Of a stretch of 48,506 nt of DNA, positions 24,843 to 32,786 are shown in pieces. The stretch lies in the NCBI RefSeq assembly GCF_042434745.1, contig NZ_JBHLSS010000063.1; one strand, given 5' to 3'. Both the position numbers and the translations under genes were made by a program. The notes under the pieces are model-generated. The model worked only from the letters and a program-made list of their open reading frames with translations. It made no database searches and was not told the DNA's origin. Positions within the stretch are counted from its first letter, which is position 1. Each line of letters starts with the position of its first letter. The DNA comes from Azotobacter paspali (GTDB lineage Bacteria > Pseudomonadota > Gammaproteobacteria > Pseudomonadales > Pseudomonadaceae).

Positions 24843-25250
24843 ATGACTTCCAATTCGCGCACCGCCCCGAGCCCTCACATCAGTGTCGACACACCTCGGG
24901 CTGGACAGGTGGCACTGAAGTTCTTCTTCCGCCTCGCCGAACTCTGGGGACTGACCCCGGAGCAGCAGATGGTGCTCCTCGGCGGTATCGGCCGCTCCAC
25001 TTATTTCAACTATCGCAAGCTCCCGGAGGTCCGCCTGGGCCGCGACCTGCTGGAGCGGATCTCCCATCTAATGAGCATCCACAAGTCGCTGCGTATCCTG
25101 TTCGGCGACTCGCCCTCCACCTACGACTGGATCAAGCGCCCGAACAAGGCCGCGCCCTTCAACGGCGACTCGGCGTTGCAACGGATGCTGGCCGGATCGC
25201 TGGTCGACCTGTCGGACGTCAACCGCTATCTAGCGGCGCAGCGGGGCTAG
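24843..25250 (+). CDS. Xre/MbcA/ParS-family antitoxin
   Basis: 135 residues. The middle has the antitoxin HTH (KFFFRLAELWGLTPEQQMVL, LGGIGRSTYFNYRKLPE, LERISHLMSIHKSLRILFG) followed by the DUF2384-type C-terminal part (PNKAAPFNGDSALQRMLAGS, LVDLSDVNRYLAAQRG), which docks into RES toxins. ATG 24843 has GGAG nine bases upstream. The stop is 2 bp from the toxin start, so the pair is co-translated. It neutralises the toxin and binds the promoter. Confidence 0.85.
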   Translation: MTSNSRTAPSPHISVDTPRAGQVALKFFFRLAELWGLTPEQQMVLLGGIGRSTYFNYRKLPEVRLGRDLLERISHLMSIHKSLRILFGDSPSTYDWIKRPNKAAPFNGDSALQRMLAGSLVDLSDVNRYLAAQRG

Positions 25251-25252
25251 AA

Positions 25253-25924
25253 ATGAATGAAGTCATTCCCGACTGGCAGGCGCACCGGCTGGTCGCCAGC
25301 CATTTCCCGCCCATCGGCGTGTTCGAGGACACCCTGGACCCCGCCGACCTGGAGATCGCTTTCGAGATCGAGGCGCTGACCAACGACCGCCTGCGCGAGG
25401 AAGCCGGCGAGATTCGCTTGGTCGCTCCTGAAGACCGGGTTTCCGGCCCCGGCTCCAGCCCGGTCATGGCGGCCTTCACCCACATCGGCAATCCGAGCCG
25501 CTTCACCGACGGCAACTACGGCATCTACTACGCGGCTGACAGCCTCGAGGCGGCTATCGCGGAAACCCAGTTCCACCGTGCGCGCTTTCTCGCCGCCACG
25601 GAGCAGCCCAGCTTGGAGCTGACCATGCGCTGCTACCTGAGCCTGATCGTCCGGCCGCTGGCGGACATCCGCGCCGGCGCCCCCGAACTCTATTCCCCCG
25701 ATCCAGACCGCTATGGTCCGGCCCAGACCTTCGCCGCCCGGCTGCGCCTGGAAGGTACGTGGGGCCTGCTCTACGATAGCGTGCGCCGTCCAGGCGCCGA
25801 ATGTGTGGCGCTGTTTCGCCCACCGGCGACCAGTATCCCGGTACAGGGCAAGCACCTACGCTATGTCTGGGATGGCCAGCAGCAAGCTTTCACCCACGTT
25901 CTGGAAGTCTCGGAAATCCGTTAA
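25253..25924 (+). CDS. RES-domain toxin
   Basis: 223 residues. RES-family features are HRLVASHFPPIGVFEDTLDP, HIGNPSRFTDGNYGIYYAAD then SLEAAIAETQFHRARF, and LEGTWGLLYDSVRRPGAECV near the end. The R, Y, E and S of the RES fold are visible at the expected places (NPSRF, YGIYYA, ETQFHR, YDSVR). RES toxins degrade NAD or ADP-ribosylate a host enzyme and stop growth. Complete, paired with the Xre-type antitoxin directly upstream. Confidence 0.87.
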   Translation: MNEVIPDWQAHRLVASHFPPIGVFEDTLDPADLEIAFEIEALTNDRLREEAGEIRLVAPEDRVSGPGSSPVMAAFTHIGNPSRFTDGNYGIYYAADSLEAAIAETQFHRARFLAATEQPSLELTMRCYLSLIVRPLADIRAGAPELYSPDPDRYGPAQTFAARLRLEGTWGLLYDSVRRPGAECVALFRPPATSIPVQGKHLRYVWDGQQQAFTHVLEVSEIR

Positions 25925-25944
25925 CCGCCCTCTCCTGCCATCCA

Positions 25945-25980
25945 AGGCGGCTGGCAAGAAGCAACCGCCTAGTGTTTTTC
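25945..25980 (+). terminator. Possible terminator after the RES toxin
   Basis: AGGCGG (25945-25950) and CCGCCT (25965-25970) pair around a 14-base loop, followed by AGTGTTTTTCTG. A 6-bp stem with a T-rich tail, 20 bp after the toxin stop. Confidence 0.5.
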
Positions 25981-26035
25981 TGATTACTTGTAGTTGATGG
26001 GGATGGTCGGTATTGGAGTTTGCTTTGATTCTTGA

Positions 26036-26077
26036 TTTCCGATTTCGGAAATAAAAACGAACAGACAGGGGACTTTT
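26036..26077 (+). repeat. Repeated leader motif, copy A (TTTCCGATTT..GACAGG)
   Basis: TTTCCGATTT, then GGAAATAAA and a few bases on GAACAGACAGG. The same order is found at 26643-26677, 100 bp before hutH. TTTCCGATTT also occurs at 26160-26169, there followed by AAGGAG. The surrounding 26000-26400 bp holds no recognised gene. Confidence 0.45.
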
Positions 26078-26400
26078 GCCGCCCCCGCCGAGTCCTTCTG
26101 TCTATCTGCCTGCATAGACGGGCTTGGAGGCGGCAGACCCGGTACGCCTCATCATTCGATTTCCGATTTAAGGAGAATATCGAAACCCAGGTTCCTCCGA
26201 CGGGGAACCGGCCATCGTCTTGAGAAGCCGGCTCATGGCTGGCTGCGTTCGTCCACTCCGCTCGCATGGCTCTACGAACGCCTGCTCGATAGCGACAGCG
26301 GCTCCGCCAACCGCGCTCCGACGTGGGGAAGCCTCCGGGAAAGGAGCTTTCGCGACATTGCCGGCACAAGGGATCGCCACCTGTCGGAATAGTCGTGAAA

Positions 26401-26520
26401 AAGAGATTTTCGGTCCCTTTTTAATAGAACTTTCACGCTCGGTGGAGCAGCATGAAACCTGCTGAAGGATCAGCTCCATCGTGTGACAGAGCCCACCGCT
26501 GTTTTGGTGGGCTTTTTCTT
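26401..26520 (+). ncRNA. Candidate small RNA
   Basis: An orphan terminator (26490-26520) lies in a gene-free stretch and is preceded by a structured segment: TGGAGC (26443-26448) pairs with GCTCCA (26473-26478), with AGCA/TGCT pairing inside. No open frame ends here. A short RNA starting around 26430 and ending at the T run would fit; TAATAG at about 26422 could serve as a -10. I cannot match it to a named sRNA. Confidence 0.4.
26490..26520 (+). terminator. Rho-independent terminator
   Basis: AGCCCACC / GGTGGGCT perfect 8-bp stem with an 8-base loop, followed by TTTTCTT. No protein gene ends just before it. Confidence 0.85.
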
Positions 26521-26642
26521 GTCCCCCCGCTTTTCCCGCCCTCCTCCGGCTATCCCTGGCTCGCGACGAACGCCTTCCCCTGCTCCGCCGGGCCATCGCC
26601 TGCCCCCTGTCAAGGCATGACCGTCAGTGCCCCGATCGCAAA

Positions 26643-26677
26643 TTTCCGATTTTTGGAATAAAGGATAGGACGAGACA
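26643..26677 (+). repeat. Repeated leader motif, copy B upstream of hutH
   Basis: TTTCCGATTT, GGAATAAA, then GACGAGACAGG, the same order as copy A at 26036. Both are followed some 40-60 bp later by related pyrimidine-rich text (TCTGTCTATCTGCC near 26096 and TTTCTGCCTATCT near 26731). This suggests a duplicated promoter or leader segment. No HutC-type operator (CTTGTATGTACAAG) was seen. Confidence 0.45.
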
Positions 26678-26775
26678 GGTTTTCCCCACTCCGACGCCGC
26701 CGATGCGGAGTATCTTCGACAAGGCCGGTGCTTTCTGCCTATCTATATAGGAAAGCTTTTTCGCAGGATGTCCCC

Positions 26776-28305
26776 ATGCCTTCCGCCCTGCTTCTTCGCC
26801 CCGGCCAGCTCAGCTTGGACGACCTGCGTGCCATCCACTGGAATCAGCTCGAGATCGACCTCGACCCGGCCTGCCGGACCGGGGTCGAAGCCAGCGCCGG
26901 CAGCGTCGCGGCGATCCTCGCCAGCCAGCGCACCGTGTACGGTATCAACACCGGCTTCGGCCTGCTGGCGCGCACCTCGATCCCGGCCGAGTCGCTGACC
27001 ACCCTGCAGCGCAACCTAGTGCTCTCCCACTGCACCGGTACCGGAGCGCTGCTGGACGACGCCAGCGTCGGGCTGATCCTGGCATTGAAGATTGCATCCC
27101 TGGCGCGCGGTCACTCGGGCGTCGGCTGGGCGCTGATCGAGGCGTTGCTGCAGCTCTACCGGGCCCGGGTCTATCCGTGCATTCCCTCCCAGGGCTCGGT
27201 GGGCGCCTCCGGCGACCTGGCGCCGCTGGCCCATCTGGCGGCGACGTTGCTCGGGGTCGGCCAGGTGCGCTACCGGGGCCAGTTGATGGAGGCTGGCGAA
27301 GGACTGGCCCTCGCCGGTCTCGAACCCCTGACGCTCGGGCCTAAGGAAGGCCTGGCGCTGCTCAACGGCACCCAGGTTTCCACCGCCCTGGCGCTGCGCG
27401 GGCTGTTCGCCGCGGAACGGCTGTTCGGCGCCGCGGTAGTCGCCGGCAGCCTGAGCACCGAGGCGTTGAAGGGTTCCTTCGTGCCCTTCGATACCCGTAT
27501 CCAGGCAGTGCGCGGCCAGCCGGGACAGATCGTGGTGGCCACGTTCTACCGCGAACTACTCCACGACAGTGCCATCAACCGCTCCCATGCCCACTGCACA
27601 CGGGTTCAGGACCCCTACTCGCTGCGCTGCCAGCCGCAGGTGATGGGCGCCTGCCTGGATCACCTGCGCTTCGCCGCTGGGGTGTTTTTGCGCGAGGCCA
27701 ATGCGGTGTCGGACAACCCGCTGGTGTTCGCCGACGATGCCGAGGTGCTGTCCGGCGGCAACTTCCACGCCGAACCGGTGGCCATGGCCGCCGACGTGCT
27801 AGCCCTGGCTATCGCCGAGATCGGAGCCCTTTCCGAGCGGCGCATTGCCCTGCTGATCGACCCGGCGCTGTCCGGCCTGCCGGCCTTCCTAGTCAAAGAA
27901 GGCGGATTGAATTCCGGCTTCATGATCGCCCAGGTCACCGCGGCCTCTCTGGCCTCGGAGAACAAGAGCTTGGCCCATCCGGCCTCGGTGGACAGCCTGC
28001 CGACTTCGGCCGGCCAGGAGGATCACGTGTCCATGGCCACCTTCGCCGCTCGCCGCCTGCAGGACATGGCCGGCAACGCCGCGAGCGTGGTGGGCATCGA
28101 GCTATTGGCTGCCGCCCAGGGCATAGACTTCCACGCACCGCTATCCAGTTCGCCGCAACTGAACGAGGTCATGGCGTTGATCCGCAACCAGGTGGCGCAC
28201 TACGAAGAGGACCGCTATTTCGCCCCGGACATCGCCACCGCGCGAGCCTGGGTCGAGGGCGGCGCCTTCGAGCGCTGGGTGTCCTGCACCCGCCTCCATC
28301 TCTGA
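26776..28305 (+). CDS. hutH: Histidine ammonia-lyase
   Basis: 509 residues, the usual length. The Ala-Ser-Gly triad that forms the MIO cofactor is at 144-146 in GSVGASGDLAPLAHLA. Other family signatures are TVYGINTGFGLLA, LLNGTQVSTALALRGLFA, QDPYSLRCQPQVMGACLDHL, SDNPLVF, GGNFHAEPVAMAADVLALAI and HPASVDSLPTSAGQEDHVSM. It removes ammonia from histidine to give urocanate in the cytoplasm, the first step of Hut. ATG 26776 has AGGA ten bases upstream. Parts near residues 255-275 and the C-terminus differ from the main Pseudomonas HutH, which points to the second HutH paralogue found in this group. hutF follows 15 bp later; hutU, hutI, hutG and hutC are not here. Confidence 0.92.
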   Translation: MPSALLLRPGQLSLDDLRAIHWNQLEIDLDPACRTGVEASAGSVAAILASQRTVYGINTGFGLLARTSIPAESLTTLQRNLVLSHCTGTGALLDDASVGLILALKIASLARGHSGVGWALIEALLQLYRARVYPCIPSQGSVGASGDLAPLAHLAATLLGVGQVRYRGQLMEAGEGLALAGLEPLTLGPKEGLALLNGTQVSTALALRGLFAAERLFGAAVVAGSLSTEALKGSFVPFDTRIQAVRGQPGQIVVATFYRELLHDSAINRSHAHCTRVQDPYSLRCQPQVMGACLDHLRFAAGVFLREANAVSDNPLVFADDAEVLSGGNFHAEPVAMAADVLALAIAEIGALSERRIALLIDPALSGLPAFLVKEGGLNSGFMIAQVTAASLASENKSLAHPASVDSLPTSAGQEDHVSMATFAARRLQDMAGNAASVVGIELLAAAQGIDFHAPLSSSPQLNEVMALIRNQVAHYEEDRYFAPDIATARAWVEGGAFERWVSCTRLHL

Positions 28306-28320
28306 GCACGGAGTTCTCTC

Positions 28321-29709
28321 ATGACCACCGTCCTGTTCGCCGAACGGGCCCTGCTGGCGGGGGGCTGGGCACGCAATGTGCGCCTGCAGATCGATACCGC
28401 CGGACGGATCGAACGGATCGAGTCCGATGCCGGCTCCGCGGGAGCCGAGCGCCTGCACGGACCGCTCCTGCCCGGCATGCCGAACCTGCATTCGCACGCT
28501 TTCCAGCGCGCCATGGCCGGGCTCGCCGAGGTGGCCGGCGATTCCGCGGACAGCTTCTGGTCTTGGCGCGAACAGATGTACCGACTGGTCGCCCGGCTCC
28601 TTCCGGAACAACTGGAAACCATCGCCCGCCAGCTTTACATCGAGTTGCTCAAGGCCGGCTACAGCAGCGTCGCCGAGTTCCACTATCTGCACCATGACCT
28701 CCATGGCCACCCCTACGCCGAGCGCGCCGAGCTGTCGCTGCGACTCGCTCGCGCCGCCGGCGAGGCCGGTATCGGCTTGACCCTAGTGCCGGTGCTCTAC
28801 AGCCATGCCAACTTCGGCGGCCAACCGCCGGGGGCCGCGCAGCGGCGTTTCGTCCTCGATGTGGACGGCTATCTCGGCCTCCTGGCACGCCTGCGCCCGG
28901 TGCTCAGGCGAAACGGACAGCACCTAGCGCAGGGTTTCCACTCCCTGCGTGCCGTCACCCCCGAACAGATCGCCCAAGTGCTGGAAGACTCGCCCATCGA
29001 CGGCCCCATCCACCTGCACATCGCCGAACAGCAGAAGGAAGTCGACGACTGCCTGACCTGGAGCGGCCGCCGCCCCCTGCAATGGCTGTTCGAGTATTGC
29101 CCCGTGGACCGGCGCTGGTGCCTGGTGCATGCCACCCAGGCACAGCCGGAAGAACTCGCCCGCCTAGCCGCGAGCGGCGCGGTCGCCGGCCTGTGCCCCA
29201 CGACCGAGGCCAATCTCGGCGACGGCCTGTTTCCGGCCGCCGACTACCTAGCCCATGGCGGGCGCTTCGGCATCGGCTCGGACAGCCAGGTGTCGGTCAA
29301 CCCGCTCGAAGAGCTGCGCTGGCTGGAATACGGCCAGCGCCTGCGCGATCGTCGGCGCAATCGCCTTGCCCGGCTGGAGCGGCCGGCGGTCGGCGCCGTG
29401 CTCTACCAAGCGGCCCTGAGCGGTGGCGCCCAGGCTCTCGGACAGCCGATAGGCGCACTTGAAGTCGGCCGGCGCGCCGATCTGCTGGTACTGGACGGCG
29501 ACGATCCCTATCTGGCGAACAGCGAGGGCGATCAGTTGCTCAACCGCTGGCTGTTCGCCGGCAGCGACCGCCAAGTGCGCGACCTGATGGTCGCCGGTCG
29601 CTGGGTGGTGCGCGAAGGCCGCCACGCGGACGAGGAGCGCAGCGCCCGTGCCTTCGCCAAGGTGCTGGCGACACTCTCGGCGACGCACTTCGCTTCGGCA
29701 GCCAGGTGA
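28321..29709 (+). CDS. hutF: Formimidoylglutamate deiminase
   Basis: 462 residues, an amidohydrolase of the TIM-barrel type. Metal and active-site motifs are PNLHSHAFQRAMAG (HxH), YSHANFGG, HLHIAEQQKEVDDC, LVHATQAQP and GIGSDSQVSVNPLEELRWLE. It converts N-formimidoylglutamate to N-formylglutamate plus ammonia, the five-step Hut route of Pseudomonas. Starts 15 bp after hutH with GGAG before the ATG, so the two are one transcript. Complete. Confidence 0.93.
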   Translation: MTTVLFAERALLAGGWARNVRLQIDTAGRIERIESDAGSAGAERLHGPLLPGMPNLHSHAFQRAMAGLAEVAGDSADSFWSWREQMYRLVARLLPEQLETIARQLYIELLKAGYSSVAEFHYLHHDLHGHPYAERAELSLRLARAAGEAGIGLTLVPVLYSHANFGGQPPGAAQRRFVLDVDGYLGLLARLRPVLRRNGQHLAQGFHSLRAVTPEQIAQVLEDSPIDGPIHLHIAEQQKEVDDCLTWSGRRPLQWLFEYCPVDRRWCLVHATQAQPEELARLAASGAVAGLCPTTEANLGDGLFPAADYLAHGGRFGIGSDSQVSVNPLEELRWLEYGQRLRDRRRNRLARLERPAVGAVLYQAALSGGAQALGQPIGALEVGRRADLLVLDGDDPYLANSEGDQLLNRWLFAGSDRQVRDLMVAGRWVVREGRHADEERSARAFAKVLATLSATHFASAAR

Positions 29710-29825
29710 TCCCCGCGCCGGCTTGCGAAACATCCTGCAATTCGTATTGGATGGTCCCGGACGCCTTGGCGATCACACGCCTGCCAGCGGGCTCGCCACT
29801 TCACTCGCCAAGGAACCGCCCTCTC

Positions 29826-30510
29826 ATGTCGATACAGGAAGCGCAATATGCCACGTGGAGCTGTGGCGCGGCTTTCCGGCGCGCCTAAGCGCCAGCACCG
29901 GCAGAAGGGGCATCGCCTACGACCGGCTCGGCTTCGGCGGATCGGCGCCGCGCAGTGACCGGCCGACGGCGGACTTCATCGCCGAAGAGGCCGAACGCCA
30001 CTTCCCGGAGGTTCGCGAAGGGCTCGGCATCGGGCGCTTCGTCGCCTTCGGCCACAGTGTCGGCGGCGGCATAGCCGTCAACTGCGCGAGCCGCTTCGCC
30101 GACGCCTGCGAGGCCCTGATCACCGAATCCGCCTAGGCCTTCGTCGAGGAGCGGACCATCGCCGGTCTCCTGCAAGCCAAAGCACTGTTCGGCCAGGAGG
30201 AACAGCTCGCCCGGCTCGACAAATACCACGGTGACAAAGCTCGCTGGGTGCTCACGCCTGGCTTTCGCCGGGCTTCCTCGCCTAGTCCCTGGCGTCCGTC
30301 CTGCCCGGAGTCGAATGCCCGCTGCTGGCCATTCACGGCCTCGACGATAAATACGGCTCGCCCCGGTACCCCGAACTCATCGCGCAATGGGCCAGCGGCC
30401 CCTCGCGCGCCGAGGTGCTGGCCGATACCCGCCATGCCCCGCACCGCGAACGGGAACAGGCTGTCCTGGATCTGGTCGCCGGCTTCCTGCATGCCGGACG
30501 CCGGGCCAGT
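29826..30510 (+). pseudogene. Alpha/beta-hydrolase pseudogene
   Basis: Pieces in more than one frame spell an alpha/beta hydrolase: GRRGIAYDRLGFGGSAPRSD, the nucleophile elbow FGHSVGGGIAVNCASRFA, ALITESA then TAG (30134-30136) then AFVEERTIAGLLQAKALFG, and after a frame change near 30250 WLSPGFLA, a second TAG, then LASVLPGVECPLLAIHG and ending DTRHAPHREREQAVLDLV. The nucleophile Ser and final His are still visible. Two nonsense codons and at least one frameshift kill it. Both stops are TAG inside CCTAG, where CAG or TGG is expected. Confidence 0.8.
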
Positions 30511-30713
30511 TCCGGATGGCGAAAAGACGCGCGCCGACGGGACCGACGCACCGTCTCCAGACCCAAACGGAGTCTGGCCGCGCCACCATGGATAGAAAAA
30601 TGAAATCGCCCTGACAAGTCCAATCGATTAGTCAAAACGCCCTGCGCATCGTAAGGTTGCATCCATCGAAGTTCTTCACCCACCTTATTCACCCCATCGA
30701 GGAGTCGAAATCC

Positions 30714-32279
30714 ATGTTGGACGAGAGCCTTAAGACTCAACTGCAGGCTTACCTGGAACGTGTCACCCTGCCCTTCGAGATCGTTGCCAGCCTCGACGAG
30801 AGTGCCAAATCCCAGGAAATGCTCGGTCTGCTGCAGGACATCCAGGCGCTGAGCGACAAGATCACCCTGCGTACCGACGGCAAGGACGCGCGCGTCCCAT
30901 CCTTCGCCCTGGAACGCCCGGGCGCGGACATTTCCCTGCGCTTCGCCGGCATCCCCATGGGCCATGAGTTCACCTCCCTGGTGCTGGCCCTGCTGCAGGT
31001 CGGCGGCTACCCACCCAAGGCCAGCGAGGAAACCATCGCCCAGGTCAAGGCGCTGGAAGGCGAATACCGCTTCGAAACCTACTTCTCGCTGTCCTGCCAG
31101 AACTGCCCGGACATCGTCCAGGCGCTGAACCTGATGGCGGTGCTCAACCCCAGGGTCAGCCATGTCGCCATCGACGGCGCGCTGTTCCAAGACGAAGTCG
31201 AGAAACGCCAGATCATGGCCGTGCCGACCATCTACCTGAACGGCGAACTGTTCGGCCAGGGCCGCATGGAGCTGGAACAGATCATCGCCAAGCTCGATAC
31301 CGGCGCCAGCGCCCGCGAAGCGGAGAAGCTCAACGCCAAGGAAGCCTTCGACGTGCTGGTCATCGGCGGCGGCCCGGCTGGCGCCTCGGCGGCCATCTAC
31401 GCGGCGCGCAAGGGCATTCGCACCGGCGTGGCGGCCGAGCGCTTCGGTGGCCAAGTGCTAGATACGATGGCCATCGAAAACTTCATCTCCGTGCCGGAGA
31501 CCGAAGGCCCGAAGCTCGCCCGCGCCCTGGAAGAGCACGTCCGTCAGTACGAGGTCGACATCATGAACCTGCAGCGCGCGGTCAAGCTGGTGCCGGCCGC
31601 CGCCAAGGGCGGCCTGCACGAGGTGCGCTTTGAGTCCGGCGCCTCGCTCAAGGCCAGGACCGTGATCCTAGCCACCGGCGCCCGCTACCGCGCCCTCGGT
31701 GTGCCCGGCGAGCAGGAATACCGTGCCAAGGGCGTAGCCTACTGCCCGCACTGCGACGGCCCGCTGTTCAAGGGCAAGCGCGTGGCGGTGATCGGCGGTG
31801 GCAACTCCGGTGTCGAGGCGGCCATCGACTTGGCCGGCATCGTCGCCCATGTCACCCTGCTGACCCATGGCGAGGCGCTGCGCGCCGACGCGGTGCTGCA
31901 ACGCAAGCTGCACAGCTTGCCGAACATCACCGTGCTGCTCAACGCGCAGATCGCCGAAGTGCTCGGCGACGGCCAGAAGGTCAACGGCCTGGTCTACAAG
32001 GACCGCCTCGGCGGTGAAGCGCACCGTATCGAACTGGAAGGCGTGTTCGTGCAGATCGGCCTGCTGCCGAACAGCGAGTGGCTGAAGGGCTCCGTCGAAC
32101 TCACCGAGCGCGGCGAGATCATCACCGATGCCCACGGCGCCACCACGGTTCCCGGCGTATTCGCCGCCGGCGATGCCACCACAGTGCCCTACAAGCAGAT
32201 CGTCATCGCCGTGGGCGAAGGTGCCAAGGCTTCGCTGGGCGCCTTCGACCACCTGATCCGCAGTTCAGCTCCGGCCTGA
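30714..32279 (+). CDS. ahpF: Alkyl hydroperoxide reductase subunit F
   Basis: 521 residues, normal length. The N-terminal thioredoxin-fold domain has the CxxC pair at about 128/131 (LSCQNCPD), then the FAD motif VLVIGGGPAGASAAIYAARK, the second CxxC at about 344/347 (AYCPHCDGPLF), the NADH motif VAVIGGGNSGVEAAIDLAG and the closing GVFAAGDATTVPYKQIVIA. It passes electrons from NADH to AhpC for peroxide removal in the cytoplasm. ATG 30714 has GGAG. ahpC, usually directly upstream, is not present here; a hydrolase pseudogene is. A terminator follows at 32310. Confidence 0.95.
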   Translation: MLDESLKTQLQAYLERVTLPFEIVASLDESAKSQEMLGLLQDIQALSDKITLRTDGKDARVPSFALERPGADISLRFAGIPMGHEFTSLVLALLQVGGYPPKASEETIAQVKALEGEYRFETYFSLSCQNCPDIVQALNLMAVLNPRVSHVAIDGALFQDEVEKRQIMAVPTIYLNGELFGQGRMELEQIIAKLDTGASAREAEKLNAKEAFDVLVIGGGPAGASAAIYAARKGIRTGVAAERFGGQVLDTMAIENFISVPETEGPKLARALEEHVRQYEVDIMNLQRAVKLVPAAAKGGLHEVRFESGASLKARTVILATGARYRALGVPGEQEYRAKGVAYCPHCDGPLFKGKRVAVIGGGNSGVEAAIDLAGIVAHVTLLTHGEALRADAVLQRKLHSLPNITVLLNAQIAEVLGDGQKVNGLVYKDRLGGEAHRIELEGVFVQIGLLPNSEWLKGSVELTERGEIITDAHGATTVPGVFAAGDATTVPYKQIVIAVGEGAKASLGAFDHLIRSSAPA

Positions 32280-32309
32280 TGACCGGCCTCCGGGCAATCG
32301 GCAAAACGA

Positions 32310-32345
32310 AAAACCGCCGGCCGCGAGGCCAGCGGTTTTTTCATT
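32310..32345 (+). terminator. Rho-independent terminator after ahpF
   Basis: AAACCGC-C-GGCC / GGCC-A-GCGGTTT stem with a GCGA loop, followed by a T run (GGTTTTTTC). About 30 bp after the ahpF stop. Confidence 0.88.
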
Positions 32346-32465
32346 CATCGACTGCTGCTCATTGCCGACGCCGGCAGTTCGTGGGCGCGGAAATCGCTAC
32401 GCCGAAAATCAGAGCATTTCCAGCACGATTCCCGCTCACCTCTCGTAGCGAACGGCATGCACGGA

Positions 32466-32625
32466 TTTCTCCCCCTCTCCCATGGCCGCGAGAGGGGCCA
32501 GGCGGGGCAATCGCATGAAGTGCTCATCTAATATCGGATTGGTAAAGGTTATATGTCTTTACCAGTCCGGTATGGGCAGGCATTTCATGCAATTGTCCTG
32601 AAAGACCGGGGAGAGGGAGATGAAA
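32466..32625. repeat. Long imperfect palindrome in the ahpF-aldo/keto reductase gap
   Basis: Three nested inverted blocks share one centre near 32552: CGGATTGGTAAAG (32535-32547) with CTTTACCAGTCCG (32557-32569), 12 of 13 paired; GCAATCGCATGAAGTGC (32507-32523) with GCATTTCATGCAATTGT (32580-32596); and TTTCTCCCCCTCTCCC (32466-32481) with the GGGGAGAGGG..GAAA block at 32608-32625. No open frame inside. It could be a non-autonomous mobile element (MITE-like), a long RNA hairpin or a transcription attenuator. Confidence 0.6.
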
Positions 32626-32726
32626 GCCTGCTGATCGGGTATTGCATGGAAACGCTAGCCGAATCGGACTCTTCCCACCGGAAGCAATAATCCATCAATT
32701 ATCCGATCAATCATCATCAATTATGA

Positions 32727-32745
32727 ATTAATGATAATCGATCTA
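32727..32745 (+). promoter_or_regulatory. Candidate Fur box upstream of the aldo/keto reductase
   Basis: 13 of 19 positions match GATAATGATAATCATTATC, including the unbroken TAATGATAATC. It lies about 40 bp before the aldo/keto reductase start. The sequence before it is rich in ATCAAT repeats. Iron control is inferred. Confidence 0.5.
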
Positions 32746-32786
32746 GACTAGACGGGTCACAGCAACCACACAAAGGAAGTGCGCCA

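Noticed and set aside
26036..26652. Three TTTCCGATTT copies as a CRISPR array
   Set aside because: Copies are only 10-30 bp, unevenly spaced (124 and 483 bp) and not followed by regular spacers; no cas genes.
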